The notes: a model not told the origin generated them from the sequence alone. A stretch of 64,000 bases of DNA from Maribacter orientalis (GCF_900109345.1 NZ_FNZN01000008.1:62001-126000); one strand, 5' to 3'. Shown: positions 55,427 through 64,000, counted from the first letter of the stretch. Numbers and translations are program-made.

Positions 55427-57115
55427 TTAATTATCGTATCCTACAGGCATTACTCGAACGTTTGATTGTTTTTCAAAAGCGCTACCAATACTCAGCAAAT
55501 TAGCTTCTGAAAATTGCTTGCCAATGAAGGTCAGACTGATTGGTTCTCCCGAAGCCTTATACCCCATAGGAACGGTTAGGGCTGGGTACTTGGCAACGGC
55601 CGCGTAACCCGCATGGTAATTATTGATTGATAATACAGCATCTAATTTATGTTGATCCATTACTGAATCAAAAAAAGCACGCCCATTTTTTTCGAGATTC
55701 AATTTTATTTCCTCTAATTCCTGCACTGATGTAGAATCAGAAATAATTCCCTCAAAAAGTGCTTGACCATAAGGAATTCTAGTTAACGAATCGGCCTTAT
55801 TAAAGGATACCACATCAGCAATAGATGTAATTTTCACCAAATTTGCGTTCGAATATTCTTTTAAATAGACTGGTAAATCATTACGCATATCAATATTCAG
55901 AATGCTTAGAAAACCATCCATCGTAACCTCTGGAGGTGTAAACTCTATTATCGTAGCGCCGGCATTTTCAATGCCTTCAATTGTTTTTCTGTAAATACTA
56001 TCTGTTTCCATCAACTCATTAATAGCTCCCAACCTCATTTCTTTGAATGGCTTAGGATGCAGACCAGCAGATAATATCCCCGGAAAATTGTTGTCAACTG
56101 ATTTTGAATCCATTTCATCATAACCCAGCATAGCGGATAATAAAATAGCGTTGTCAACAATATTTTTCGTCATCGGACCTGGAGTATCTAAAGTACTAGA
56201 AATAGGAACTATCCCAGAGCGACTCAACAAACCGATTGTGGGTTTCAAACCTACTACCGAGTTTTGACTACTTGGAGATAATATTGACCCCGAAGTTTCT
56301 GTACCAACAGCAGCGACTGCATAATTGGCAGCAACAGCAGTACCACTACCCGAACTTGACCCACCTGTTTCAAAAACTCTACGCCCATAAGGATTCAGAG
56401 TTTGACCTCCATAAGCGCTATACCCAACAGGGCAACCAGAACATAAAAAATAAGCCCATTCACTTAAGTTCACCTTTCCTAGAATAAGTGCACCATTCTT
56501 TTTTAATTCTTCTACAATGAAAGAATCTTCAACCTCATTATCAGTTAACGCAATAGACCCAGCCGTAGTTTTCATGCCAGAGGTATTGATATTATCTTTT
56601 AATAAAATTGGCATACCATAAATAGGATGTTGTACCTTTAAAGCGGTTCCTAACTTTTTTTCTTCATCTAACCTTCGAGCCTCCTTAACAACATCTTTAT
56701 TTAGTGCTATAATTGTATTTAAGGTAGTAGCATTATTCAATTCATATTTATAAATACGATACAAATAAAAAAGCACCAAATCTTCATAGGTCAGTTCATT
56801 CTCTTGTATGTGTTGACGAATAGTGAAAATATTCTGTTCCAATATCATAGGAACTAAAGCTTCATAATCAGCCTTACTTAACTTCGAAACTTCACTATAC
56901 AAAGGTTTGAATACGTCATTTTTATCAAGCACCTTAGACTGAATCAATTTGTATTTCATACGACCTTTTTCATGGTCTGCATTTGCTGCTACTTCAGCTG
57001 AATCATTATATGGAGTCCATAAAATCAGTTCATCTTTCATTGAATCATGCTCATTTTTACATGCACTCAACATAATGATTATAACTAACAACAAATGCTT
57101 TTTCATAATGCTCAT
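55427..57115 (-). CDS. Amidase-signature-family lipoprotein
   Basis: The 562-residue protein has a lipoprotein signal ending IMLSACKNEH. The amidase signature domain has the catalytic Lys in PILLKDNINT, the cis-Ser and nucleophile in GGSSSGSGTA and GTETSGSILSPSS. Such enzymes hydrolyse amides of varied kinds; with a lipid anchor it would work outside the cytosol, so it is not GatA. Its ATG overlaps the stop of the DUF2911 gene as ATGA (57115-57112), which suggests translational coupling. Confidence 0.88.
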   Translation of the reverse strand: MSIMKKHLLLVIIIMLSACKNEHDSMKDELILWTPYNDSAEVAANADHEKGRMKYKLIQSKVLDKNDVFKPLYSEVSKLSKADYEALVPMILEQNIFTIRQHIQENELTYEDLVLFYLYRIYKYELNNATTLNTIIALNKDVVKEARRLDEEKKLGTALKVQHPIYGMPILLKDNINTSGMKTTAGSIALTDNEVEDSFIVEELKKNGALILGKVNLSEWAYFLCSGCPVGYSAYGGQTLNPYGRRVFETGGSSSGSGTAVAANYAVAAVGTETSGSILSPSSQNSVVGLKPTIGLLSRSGIVPISSTLDTPGPMTKNIVDNAILLSAMLGYDEMDSKSVDNNFPGILSAGLHPKPFKEMRLGAINELMETDSIYRKTIEGIENAGATIIEFTPPEVTMDGFLSILNIDMRNDLPVYLKEYSNANLVKITSIADVVSFNKADSLTRIPYGQALFEGIISDSTSVQELEEIKLNLEKNGRAFFDSVMDQHKLDAVLSINNYHAGYAAVAKYPALTVPMGYKASGEPISLTFIGKQFSEANLLSIGSAFEKQSNVRVMPVGYDN

Positions 57116-57993
57116 TTATTTTTCAAAAGTATCATTTTCCAATCTTTAATATTGTTAGCATTCAATCTAACAAACTCATCTTTATTTTCTTTACTAGCTA
57201 ATTTCGATGATATTTCTGCCGCTTTAATAGCATCTGAGTACTTCTCTAAATCAGCTAAAAGCAAAGACCTAACTCGATGAAAATAATAGGTATTTCCTCC
57301 TAAATTTAAAGCCATATCAATATAACCAAGCGCTTTAACTTCGTAAACGCCCTGCTCTTGATAATATCTTGCAATTTCGTAGTACGTTTGAGCAGTTGGC
57401 GAGTTTAATAGTTTTTCCTCAATCTGAGCCTTCATAATTAACTCCGTGTCAATATGAATAGGAATAGACACTTTCGTATTACCCCACTTCCAAATCATGT
57501 TAATTTCATCATGAGTAATTTCATCAAACGAAATCAAAAAATTCTCTTGAAACTCTAACGTTTTCAATGGTATAACCTTTATCCTCAAAGCATCGTCTTG
57601 AAAATTATAATCCAATCGGCCATCACCCCAATGTGTGGTGTTATTATGAAATACAACTTGCCATTCATCTTGTTCAGGAAAAGCATATAAAGCATAGCTA
57701 CCTTTTTGAAGGTCTTGCCCATCAATTAAAACATCAGAAAGGAATGTTATTTTGGTAGATTCATTAGCACCTACCCGCCAAATACGACCGTAAGGCACTA
57801 GTGCGGACTTTCCATTTACTTGCTCACCAAATAATAGGCGGCCCTTCGCAGATGGCCTAGAATATTCTACAGTGATTTTTGAAAGTCCAAATTCTTGTAC
57901 TATTGTAGTAAAAGGGCTTGCCTTCGGATAATTGATTTGCGCCCAGCAAAAACTAGATGCAAAAAAACAAATTATGAAACCAACCTGCCTCAA
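57112..57993 (-). CDS. DUF2911 family exported protein with helical C-terminus
   Basis: The 293-residue protein has a signal peptide ending near FCWAQ. DUF2911 occupies about residues 20-165, with VEYSRPSAKGR, PYGRIWRVGANESTKI and GSYALYAFPEQDEW. The last 110 residues are helical and resemble a TPR pair (TYYEIARYYQEQG, ALGYIDMALNLGG). The family is common in Bacteroidota and its function is unknown. It starts 2 bases after the ftsY stop and overlaps the amidase gene by 4 bases. Confidence 0.88.
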   Translation of the reverse strand: MRQVGFIICFFASSFCWAQINYPKASPFTTIVQEFGLSKITVEYSRPSAKGRLLFGEQVNGKSALVPYGRIWRVGANESTKITFLSDVLIDGQDLQKGSYALYAFPEQDEWQVVFHNNTTHWGDGRLDYNFQDDALRIKVIPLKTLEFQENFLISFDEITHDEINMIWKWGNTKVSIPIHIDTELIMKAQIEEKLLNSPTAQTYYEIARYYQEQGVYEVKALGYIDMALNLGGNTYYFHRVRSLLLADLEKYSDAIKAAEISSKLASKENKDEFVRLNANNIKDWKMILLKNK

Positions 57994-57995
57994 TT

Positions 57996-58952
57996 TTAAA
58001 TTTTAAAGAAAGAATCTACAAACTCATATTTATTAAACACTTGCAAATCTTCGATACCCTCACCTACACCAATATACTTAACCGGTATTTTAAACTGATC
58101 CGAAATACCGATAACCACACCACCTTTTGCAGTGCCATCCAATTTGGTAATTGCCAAAGCTGTTACCTCAGTAGCCTTTGTAAATTGTTTTGCCTGTTCA
58201 AAAGCATTCTGACCTGTAGAACCATCAAGAACCAATAATACTTCGTGAGGTGTATTTTCTACCACTTTTTGCATCACGCGTTTAACCTTTGTCAACTCAT
58301 TCATTAAATTGACCTTATTATGTAACCGCCCAGCTGTATCAATAATGACAACATCGGCATCTTGGGTTAAGGCAGAACTTAAAGTATCAAAAGCAACAGA
58401 AGCAGGATCACTCCCCATTTGTTGCTTAACAATTGGAACCCCAACCCTATCGGCCCAAACCTGTAATTGATCTATCGCTGCAGCCCTAAATGTATCGGCA
58501 GCACCTAATACGACTTTTAAACCTTGTTTTTTATATTGATAAGCTAGCTTCCCTATTGTTGTTGTCTTACCCACACCATTAACACCTACTACCATAATTA
58601 CATATGGTTTCTTATCACCCGGTATGTTTAACCCTGAATTTTCACTTTGGTTAGTTTCAGATAATAAACCAGCAATCTCTTCGCGTAAAATTCCATTGAG
58701 TTCATCTGTACCTACATACTTATCACGCGCAACCCTAGCTTCAATTCTAGTAATTATTTTCAAAGTAGTATCGACTCCAACATCAGAAGAAACTAAAACT
58801 TCTTCTAAATTATCAAGTACATCGTCATCTACTTTAGACTTGCCAGCAACCGCCTTTCCCAATTTTGAGAAAAAGTTAGTTTTAGTCTTTTCCAAACCTT
58901 TATCTAAGGTTTCCTTTTTCTGTGAAGAAAATATTTTTTTAAATAAGCTCAT
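57996..58952 (-). CDS. ftsY: Signal recognition particle receptor FtsY
   Basis: The 318-residue protein has the NG domain of SRP-type GTPases: a four-helix N domain (about 20-90), then G1 GVNGVGKTTTIGKL, the DTFRAAAIDQLQ segment, G3 DTAGR and G4 TKLDGTAKGG. It guides ribosomes with nascent membrane proteins to SecYEG. The acidic A domain found in some proteobacterial versions is absent. A terminator and its own promoter box lie between it and the ribosomal genes; DUF2911, amidase and phosphoesterase genes follow in one operon. Confidence 0.97.
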   Translation of the reverse strand: MSLFKKIFSSQKKETLDKGLEKTKTNFFSKLGKAVAGKSKVDDDVLDNLEEVLVSSDVGVDTTLKIITRIEARVARDKYVGTDELNGILREEIAGLLSETNQSENSGLNIPGDKKPYVIMVVGVNGVGKTTTIGKLAYQYKKQGLKVVLGAADTFRAAAIDQLQVWADRVGVPIVKQQMGSDPASVAFDTLSSALTQDADVVIIDTAGRLHNKVNLMNELTKVKRVMQKVVENTPHEVLLVLDGSTGQNAFEQAKQFTKATEVTALAITKLDGTAKGGVVIGISDQFKIPVKYIGVGEGIEDLQVFNKYEFVDSFFKI

Positions 58953-58971
58953 TGTTAAAACTATGGTTATT

Positions 58972-58979
58972 CAAATATA
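58972..58979 (-). promoter_or_regulatory. -7 promoter box for ftsY
   Basis: The minus strand reads TATATTTG, an exact TAnnTTTG match, ending 19 bases before the ftsY start at 58952. Its upstream region overlaps the terminator of the preceding ribosomal genes. Confidence 0.5.
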
Positions 58980-58985
58980 AAAATT

Positions 58986-59012
58986 AAAAAGCCCCTTTCG
59001 TAGGAAAGGGGC
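58986..59012 (-). terminator. Terminator after rpmB-rpmG-DUF4295
   Basis: GCCCCTTTC (58991-58999) pairs with GAAAGGGGC (59004-59012) around GTAG; on the minus strand the stem is followed by five T. It separates the ribosomal genes from ftsY. Confidence 0.85.
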
Positions 59013-59038
59013 TCAATAACTACTAAAAGTTACTTTTC

Positions 59039-59191
59039 TTATTTCTTGGCAATCCAAGCATCTACCAATTCTGGTGGCATTACTTGCTCTACAAAAACGT
59101 AAGCACCTGATTTTGGTGACTTAACCATTTTTATAGCCTTTGTCAATCTTTTAGAACTTGTCTGTAAACTTGCTACGGTCTTCTTAGCCAT
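59039..59191 (-). CDS. DUF4295 family small protein
   Basis: This 50-residue basic protein reads MAKKTVASLQTSSKRLTKAI at the start and ends with an acidic-aromatic segment (VEQVMPPELVDAWIAKK). It is the DUF4295 protein regularly encoded between L33 and FtsY in Bacteroidota, and it may be a small ribosome-associated protein. The start is the ATG at 59191, 36 bases after rpmG. It is too short for usual length cut-offs. Confidence 0.88.
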   Translation of the reverse strand: MAKKTVASLQTSSKRLTKAIKMVKSPKSGAYVFVEQVMPPELVDAWIAKK

Positions 59192-59227
59192 GACTTATAT
59201 TTTTTGTGATTTTCTTAAATCGAAAAT

Positions 59228-59410
59228 CTATTTAATTTCTTTATGAACGGTCATTCTCTTAAGAATAGGATTGAATTTTTTGATTTCCAATCTCTCAGGA
59301 GTGTTCTTTTTATTCTTTGTGGTGATATATCTTGAAGTACCTGGTTGACCAGATTCTTTATGCTCTGTGCATTCTAATATAACTTGTATTCTATTACCTT
59401 TCTTTGCCAT
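59228..59410 (-). CDS. rpmG: 50S ribosomal protein L33
   Basis: The 60-residue basic protein has the L33 pattern: [13 protein letters not shown] at residues 7-19, [23 protein letters not shown] after it. One cysteine remains, so the zinc-ribbon Cys pairs are absent, marking it as the zinc-independent form. It sits 20 bases downstream of rpmB and 36 bases upstream of the DUF4295 gene. Confidence 0.96.
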   Translation of the reverse strand: MAKKGNRIQVILECTEHKESGQPGTSRYITTKNKKNTPERLEIKKFNPILKRMTVHKEIK

Positions 59411-59430
59411 CTTACGCTCTATTTTCCAGA

Positions 59431-59670
59431 TTATTTAATAACTAATCCTTTTTCTTTTGCTTCTTTCAAAACAGCAGATATACCTTTCTTATTGATACTC
59501 TTTAAAGCTCTTGTAGATACTTTAAGAGTAATCCAACGGTCTTCTTCTGGAATGAAAAAACGTTTCTTTGAAAGATTTACATCAAATCTTCTTCTCGTCT
59601 TATTAATCGAAAACGAAACATTGTTTCCAAACATCGCCTTCTTTCCCGTAATTTCACATACTTTTGACAT
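59431..59670 (-). CDS. rpmB: 50S ribosomal protein L28
   Basis: The 79-residue protein has the L28 pattern: [23 protein letters not shown] at the start, [22 protein letters not shown] in the middle, and a Lys-rich tail. It is the first gene of a three-gene transcript (L28, L33, DUF4295) with a near-ideal promoter 30 bases upstream and a terminator downstream. Confidence 0.97.
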   Translation of the reverse strand: MSKVCEITGKKAMFGNNVSFSINKTRRRFDVNLSKKRFFIPEEDRWITLKVSTRALKSINKKGISAVLKEAKEKGLVIK

Positions 59671-59699
59671 CGTGCTGGTTTTTTCTTTTAAACAGGGTG

Positions 59700-59730
59700 C
59701 AAATTTATATCATTTTTATCGTTCAGACAA
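59700..59730 (-). promoter_or_regulatory. Near-ideal Bacteroidota promoter for rpmB-rpmG
   Basis: On the minus strand TTG (59730-59728) is followed, after 20 bases, by TAAATTTG (59707-59700). Both elements and the spacing match the phylum's housekeeping promoter, and rpmB starts 29 bases downstream. Confidence 0.7.
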
Positions 59731-59739
59731 CTATAAACA

Positions 59740-60990
59740 TCACATTTTTAAAATTTCTTTTTGAAGCAGCTCAAATGCCTTATTAACAGCCTTTTCTACA
59801 ATACGCTCTCGAGTGCTTCCCATTTGAAATTCTTGAACTAAATGCACATCTGGACCATCAATCGCGATAAATATATTTCCAACCTCAGCATTTGAGTCTC
59901 CTTTTGTTGGGCCAGCATTGCCTGTTGTCGCAATTGCAAAATCTGTTTTCATCAATTTTCGCACTCCTTTTGCCATAGCACTTGCAACCTCTGCGCTAAC
60001 AACAGAATACTTATCGATAATTTCTTGAGGCACCTTAAGTATATTTACCTTAGTTTCTGTAGCATAGCTCACTACACTACCTTTAAAGTAGTTTGAAGCT
60101 CCAGGTATTGAGGTCATGCTTTCGGCAATCTTACCACCCGTGAAGCTTTCGGCGGTAGCTACTGTTAAATTTCTTTTGGTAAGCAATTTTGCAATAACTT
60201 CTTCGATAGTTTCATCATCCTCTAAACCAAACATAATATCATTGATAAGCGGATAGAGTTTTTCACATTCAGCATCGATTAACGCAACCAAATCAGAATA
60301 GTCAGGTCCTTTTCCTGATAATCGCAATCTCACTTTGCCTAAATTTGGCAAGTAAGCCAACTTTATGGAAGGTGGAAGGTTGTCTTCCCATGTCTCTATT
60401 CGATTCGCAATTGAACTTTCACCTAAACCATATGTGACTATAGTTCTATGAATGATATGTGGCCTTTTGTAAAAAGCAGCTAATTTTGGTATGACCGATT
60501 CAACCATTAAATGCTTCATTTCAAAAGGTACACCTGGCATCGAAATAAATGTCACTTCATCTTTACGCATCCACATTCCTGGCGCTGTACCATTTGCATT
60601 GTGTAATACTTCTGCCCTACTAGGCACTAAGGCTTGTTTTCGATTGATATCTGATATAGGTGTACTAGAAATATACTTTGCGAACAAGTTCTCAACATGT
60701 GCCAGTACTGCAGTATTCTCTACAAGCTCATCATTAAAAAATTCACAAAAGGTATGCTTGGTAATATCATCTTTCGTCGGACCAAGTCCACCGGTCACCA
60801 ATACGACATCTACACGTTTTGCAGCATCGCTAAAGGCATTTAAAATATGTTCCTTATCGTCTTGGATAGAGGTGATTTGATAAACTGAAATTCCAATTTT
60901 ATTAAGCTCTTTGGCTATAAATACGGAGTTGGTATCAACTATTTGGCCTATGAGAATTTCATCACCAATAGTTATAATTTCTGCAAGCAT
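59740..60990 (-). CDS. cinA: CinA-family nicotinamide-nucleotide amidohydrolase
   Basis: The 416-residue protein has an N-terminal MoCF-biosynthesis/COG1058 domain (about residues 3-170, with [16 protein letters not shown] and [11 protein letters not shown]) and a C-terminal CinA domain (about 255-410, with [16 protein letters not shown] and [10 protein letters not shown]). These enzymes recycle pyridine nucleotides by deamidating NMN and cleaving ADP-ribose; the competence-linked name is historical. Its start overlaps the Hpt gene stop as TAATG, suggesting coupled translation. Confidence 0.93.
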   Translation of the reverse strand: MLAEIITIGDEILIGQIVDTNSVFIAKELNKIGISVYQITSIQDDKEHILNAFSDAAKRVDVVLVTGGLGPTKDDITKHTFCEFFNDELVENTAVLAHVENLFAKYISSTPISDINRKQALVPSRAEVLHNANGTAPGMWMRKDEVTFISMPGVPFEMKHLMVESVIPKLAAFYKRPHIIHRTIVTYGLGESSIANRIETWEDNLPPSIKLAYLPNLGKVRLRLSGKGPDYSDLVALIDAECEKLYPLINDIMFGLEDDETIEEVIAKLLTKRNLTVATAESFTGGKIAESMTSIPGASNYFKGSVVSYATETKVNILKVPQEIIDKYSVVSAEVASAMAKGVRKLMKTDFAIATTGNAGPTKGDSNAEVGNIFIAIDGPDVHLVQEFQMGSTRERIVEKAVNKAFELLQKEILKM

Positions 60991-61328
60991 TATAAATGGA
61001 AGTCTTTTTTTAATTCTGCAACAACCTGATTAATATCGGTTTTAAGCAATGGAAATTTCCTCACCATTTCATCCATATTGCCTTCTTCTTTTCCTAAGGT
61101 TTCCAATTCTAAGGCAATGGCACGTGTTTGCTCCATACCCAACAAATCAACATTAGGTTTTATTTTATGGGCCAACTGATAAACCTGACCATAGTCTTTG
61201 GCTATTAACGCCTTTTCCAATAAATCTAAATCCTCAGGAACTTCTTCCAAAAAAACAGATATTACAGAATTTATAAAATCCTGATCTCCCTCTGCCATCT
61301 CATTAATCTTATCCAGGTTATAAATCAT
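60990..61328 (-). CDS. Orphan Hpt (histidine phosphotransfer) domain protein
   Basis: The 112-residue protein is a free-standing Hpt four-helix bundle, with the phospho-accepting histidine (His54) in [15 protein letters not shown]. Hpt proteins relay phosphate between hybrid kinases and response regulators, but none is encoded nearby. It overlaps the FAH gene by one base (TAATG) and the cinA start by one base (TAATG). Why a relay protein is locked between two metabolic genes is unclear. Confidence 0.88.
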   Translation of the reverse strand: MIYNLDKINEMAEGDQDFINSVISVFLEEVPEDLDLLEKALIAKDYGQVYQLAHKIKPNVDLLGMEQTRAIALELETLGKEEGNMDEMVRKFPLLKTDINQVVAELKKDFHL

Positions 61329-61939
61329 TATTTAATTTTTAAGGTAAAAAGCTCTATATTTTCTAAGCTACCCGAAAGATAGTCATTTGGACTTATTTTG
61401 CCAACACCGGCAGGAGTTCCTGTGAAAATTACATCTCCTTTTTTAAGCATAAAGAATGTTGATACATACGCTATGATTTCATCGATTTTCCAAAGCATAA
61501 AACTGGTATTACCATTCTGCACTACCTCTCCATTCTTTTCCAACTTAAAATTCAAATCATTAAGGTCGTTAAATTGTGTTTTAGGGAGCCACTCCCCTAT
61601 TACGGCAGCACCATCAAAACCTTTCGCCTTTTCCCAAGGCAGTCCTTTTTCTTTTAATTTCGACTGTAAATCTCGAGCCGTAAAATCTATACCTAATCCA
61701 ATTTCATCATAATAGGAAGATGCAAACTCCTCGCTAATATGTTTTCCTACCTTTTTAATCTTCACTAAGACCTCAACTTCATAATGAATGTCATTAGAAA
61801 ACTCAGGGATGTAAAAATCCTGTTGTTTGGGTAATACTGCGGAATCTGGTTTTATAAAAATGACAGGCTCTTCAGGTTTTTCATTTTTAAGTTCTGCAAT
61901 ATGTGCAGCGTAATTCCTTCCTATGCAAATAATTTTCAT
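61328..61939 (-). CDS. Fumarylacetoacetate hydrolase-family protein
   Basis: The 203-residue protein is a compact FAH domain: KIICIGRNYAAHIAELKN at the start, PVIFIKPDSAVL, the metal-binding HYEVEVLVKI with its glutamates, FTARDLQSKLKEKGLPW, and GDVIFTGTPAGVG. The family includes fumarylpyruvate hydrolases and oxaloacetate decarboxylases; the exact reaction cannot be read from sequence. It is upstream of the Hpt gene, which it overlaps by one base, and follows the exonuclease gene by 18 bases. Confidence 0.9.
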   Translation of the reverse strand: MKIICIGRNYAAHIAELKNEKPEEPVIFIKPDSAVLPKQQDFYIPEFSNDIHYEVEVLVKIKKVGKHISEEFASSYYDEIGLGIDFTARDLQSKLKEKGLPWEKAKGFDGAAVIGEWLPKTQFNDLNDLNFKLEKNGEVVQNGNTSFMLWKIDEIIAYVSTFFMLKKGDVIFTGTPAGVGKISPNDYLSGSLENIELFTLKIK

Positions 61940-61957
61940 TAGGCGCCAATCTATAGT

Positions 61958-62734
61958 TTAACTTAATTTATTATTGAGCTTGCTCAACTTTATTTGGGTA
62001 AGTATCTTCTTCGTATATAACGGAAAATCTGCATTTAGCATCCACCCAAAATAGCCAGGCTCATTTTCTAACACCGCATGAACTTTTTTCCCTTTATGTT
62101 TTCCAAAAGAAAATACTTCTTCTCCTTCTTCATCCATAGCAATGAAACCAGCAAAATCTACCGATTCTTTTCTTCTTGAAAATTCGGAAAGTTTTTTAAT
62201 ATTATTTTCCAAGTCTGGGTATCTATCTAACTGAGAAAGCAATACTTCATATGTCGCATTGGTATCTGCAGCAGCACTATGGGCATCTAATAAATCTTTA
62301 TCGCAATAGAACTTATAGGCAGCTTCTAAAGTTCGTTTTTCCATTTTATGAAAAATTGTCTGCACATCTACAGAAACTGTATTTTTCATATCAAAATCAA
62401 TACCTGCACGCAATAATTCTTCAGCAAGTAACGGAATGTCGAACCGGTCAGAATTAAATCCGCCTAAATCACTGTCCTTTATAATCTTGTAAATTTCTTT
62501 AGAAAGTTCTTTGAAGGTTGGCTCATTAGCCACCTTTTCATTGGTTATGCCATGCACCGCAATAACCTCATCCGGTATAACCATTTCTGGATTTACTAAC
62601 CATGTTTTACTTTCCTTATTTCCATTTGGAAATATTTTTAGTATTGCAATTTCAACAATTCGATCCTTTGCGACATTGACACCAGTTGTTTCTAAATCGA
62701 AAAAACAAATAGGTCTGGTAAGCTTTAATTCCAT
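61958..62734 (-). CDS. DnaQ-like 3'-5' exonuclease with C-terminal FGKHKG domain
   Basis: The 258-residue protein has a DEDDh exonuclease domain (about residues 1-175): FFDLETTG (Asp and Glu), GGFNSDRFDIPLL (Asp), and HSAAADTNATY (His and Asp). It resembles the proofreading epsilon subunit and RNase T, but is not fused to a polymerase. The last 60 residues contain FGKHKGKKVHAVLENEPGYFGWML, like DUF3820 and like the small protein at 34054-34287. It is the first gene of a series with FAH, Hpt and cinA, and has its own promoter box. Confidence 0.9.
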   Translation of the reverse strand: MELKLTRPICFFDLETTGVNVAKDRIVEIAILKIFPNGNKESKTWLVNPEMVIPDEVIAVHGITNEKVANEPTFKELSKEIYKIIKDSDLGGFNSDRFDIPLLAEELLRAGIDFDMKNTVSVDVQTIFHKMEKRTLEAAYKFYCDKDLLDAHSAAADTNATYEVLLSQLDRYPDLENNIKKLSEFSRRKESVDFAGFIAMDEEGEEVFSFGKHKGKKVHAVLENEPGYFGWMLNADFPLYTKKILTQIKLSKLNNKLS

Positions 62735-62751
62735 ACGAGTCTAACTTTTAA

Positions 62752-62759
62752 CAAAGATA
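62752..62759 (-). promoter_or_regulatory. -7 promoter box for the exonuclease gene
   Basis: The minus strand reads TATCTTTG, an exact TAnnTTTG match, ending 17 bases before the start at 62734. A small palindrome, CGTTC-TAT-GAACG (62766-62778), overlaps the region where -33 contacts would fall. Confidence 0.5.
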
Positions 62760-62808
62760 CCTTTTCGTTCTATGAACGCTATAGGACACCTCTGTTTAAA
62801 TTTATTCT

Positions 62809-62832
62809 AAAAAAACACTTATGATGATAAGT
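62809..62832 (-). terminator. AT-rich terminator after the partial outer-membrane-type gene
   Basis: On the minus strand ACTTAT (62832-62827) pairs with ATAAGT (62822-62817) around CATC, followed by G and seven T. The stem is weak but well placed, 12 bases after the stop. Confidence 0.5.
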
Positions 62833-62844
62833 ATACTTGATTAT

Positions 62845-64000
62845 CTATAAGCGGGTATTAATTATGTTATTAAAGGCAGATCCAAAAGTATAACTTATAC
62901 CTACCCGAAAACCAAGTTCATAATCTGTAGCAATTTGCTTTTGTTGCAATAACACATCTTCAATAGATGCGTCACCTGCAGGCAAGTTAATTTGATCACG
63001 TATTACCTCAAAATTACCGGAAAAAGTAACTGCTAAGCCCTTAAAAACCCTAACGGATAATCTACTGAACAACTCTATCCTGTTTTTATTGAAATCTTCC
63101 AAAAATGTAGACCCTCGCAATCTACTATACACATTTCCCCATGGTTGCCTATATCGAAGCTGCACATCTAACGAGTGATTGAACACCCCTTCTTCCTGTA
63201 ATCCAAATACGGTGGCATCAATATAATCATTATAGAAATACCCGATGCGATAGGCAAATACAAGCTCACGGCGCAGTACCTCTCGATAGGGAAAAATATT
63301 ATACTCTAAAGCCGGATTTAGATAGCCACGAAAATTTAAATTAGTAAATGTATTATGCGTTGCACCACCAAAGACACCAACCGACCAATGATCCGTTAAA
63401 CTTCGTACAACACTAGCATCTCCAGAATACCTTAAACGCTCACTGGTGAAAGTTTCACCATCTTGTTTGAACTCGCTTCTCGCCTCGTTCATTTCCAAAT
63501 CTACCCTTATCCGCCATTTTTCAGTTACCCGATCACTTTCAAAACCAAGTTCATATTCAAACACTTTTCTGCTTGTTTCCTTGTCTAACTCTGCTTCTCC
63601 ATATATTTCAAAGAGCCAATTGTTCCATGGATCTTCAATTTCAATATTCCTGATTTCACCCGTGTCATCTGTATTGATGGAATAGGTGATTTTTTCAGCC
63701 ATATTTGATTCTAGAATATATTTCAACAACCCTGACTTAATTTTCTCCACCAAACCCTTCCTCACCTCATCGCTAGTCATGGTTGCCGTTGTTTCGTAAG
63801 CCAGTTTCACTAAAATGCTTTCGAAAACACCTATTCCTTTAAAGTCTAACGAATAGGTTCTACCACCACTACCGTTAGCTATATCGTAAATAAATAATTG
63901 GACATTTGCTTGAGATTGATCGCGTACGTGATTTACATAGCCAATTTCTTGACGGATATAATTTTTTTCGCAATCACAATCGGTAAAAAGACGCACAGGT
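62845..64000 (-). CDS. Outer-membrane-type protein of unknown function, 5' end beyond the window
   Basis: About 385 residues are visible and the N-terminus is missing. The visible start, TDCDCEKNYIRQEIGYVNHVRDQ, and the following GSGGRTYSLDFKG belong to a widespread but unnamed bacterial family in which a Cys-rich opening leads into an envelope domain. The C-terminal half has many alternating-residue strands (RYRQPWGNVYSRLRGSTFLEDF) and probably forms a beta barrel. No function is known. It runs off the right edge, so any signal peptide cannot be checked. Confidence 0.7.
   Translation of the reverse strand, partial: PVRLFTDCDCEKNYIRQEIGYVNHVRDQSQANVQLFIYDIANGSGGRTYSLDFKGIGVFESILVKLAYETTATMTSDEVRKGLVEKIKSGLLKYILESNMAEKITYSINTDDTGEIRNIEIEDPWNNWLFEIYGEAELDKETSRKVFEYELGFESDRVTEKWRIRVDLEMNEARSEFKQDGETFTSERLRYSGDASVVRSLTDHWSVGVFGGATHNTFTNLNFRGYLNPALEYNIFPYREVLRRELVFAYRIGYFYNDYIDATVFGLQEEGVFNHSLDVQLRYRQPWGNVYSRLRGSTFLEDFNKNRIELFSRLSVRVFKGLAVTFSGNFEVIRDQINLPAGDASIEDVLLQQKQIATDYELGFRVGISYTFGSAFNNIINTRL

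Overview
The window looks like chromosomal DNA of a marine-type member of the Flavobacteriaceae (phylum Bacteroidota). The DNA is AT-rich, clear Shine-Dalgarno sites are rare, and many genes carry the Bacteroidota -7 promoter box TAnnTTTG just upstream. Several families are typical of the phylum: the L28-L33-DUF4295-FtsY block, DUF2911, DUF4295, BshC, a large LysM protein with a ligand-binding fold, and lipoproteins with Cys-Ser-Asp-Asp starts. The genus cannot be fixed from this sequence; relatives of Maribacter or Zobellia would be a reasonable guess. There is no rRNA, tRNA, CRISPR array, insertion sequence or prophage here.

Layout. 0-6.6 kb: start of a type II NADH dehydrogenase, an exported M20 amidohydrolase, an ECF sigma factor with a small membrane protein, then densely packed genes (PlsC-type acyltransferase, Nudix hydrolase, lipoprotein cyclophilin, TRIC-type channel, RDD protein). 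6.6-12.7 kb: a tightly overlapping operon SpoIIM / membrane protein / DUF4129 / DUF4350 / MoxR ATPase / DUF58. 12.7-24 kb: pirin, sensor histidine kinase, exported Gfo/Idh/MocA oxidoreductase, M28 carboxypeptidase, DUF2007, DUF1080 protein and a giant PVC-type heme/HEAT lipoprotein. 24-25.6 kb: an AT-rich patch with an unusual acyltransferase and a decayed lipoprotein gene. 25.6-41 kb: nitronate monooxygenase, mnmA, a four-domain fasciclin lipoprotein, yidC, pyrG, a Tat-exported TIM-barrel protein, and the guaA-LysM-OsmC-DUF922 operon.

41-64 kb: a flavin-binding oxidase-like protein, bshC, an M14 carboxypeptidase, the DUF2339-DUF3999 pair, an LpxR-type lipid A deacylase, rimO, a serine hydrolase, a nitroreductase, the ftsY-DUF2911-amidase-phosphoesterase operon, rpmB-rpmG-DUF4295, and a coupled exonuclease-FAH-Hpt-cinA series ending in a partial outer-membrane-type protein.

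Themes. Most genes are housekeeping (translation, membrane insertion, nucleotide synthesis, bacillithiol) mixed with exported scavenging hydrolases. The exported oxidoreductase, DUF1080 protein, heme lipoprotein and TIM-barrel protein could form a periplasmic keto-sugar route, though they are not one operon. The least explained structures are a tandem pair of minus-strand micro-ORF/terminator units at 40.8-41.0 kb, two genes (guaA and the nitronate monooxygenase) whose promoter box almost touches the start codon, a run of genes sharing start or stop bases near 3-4.5 kb, and the decayed patch at 25 kb. No clear-cut novel defence or mobile system was found.
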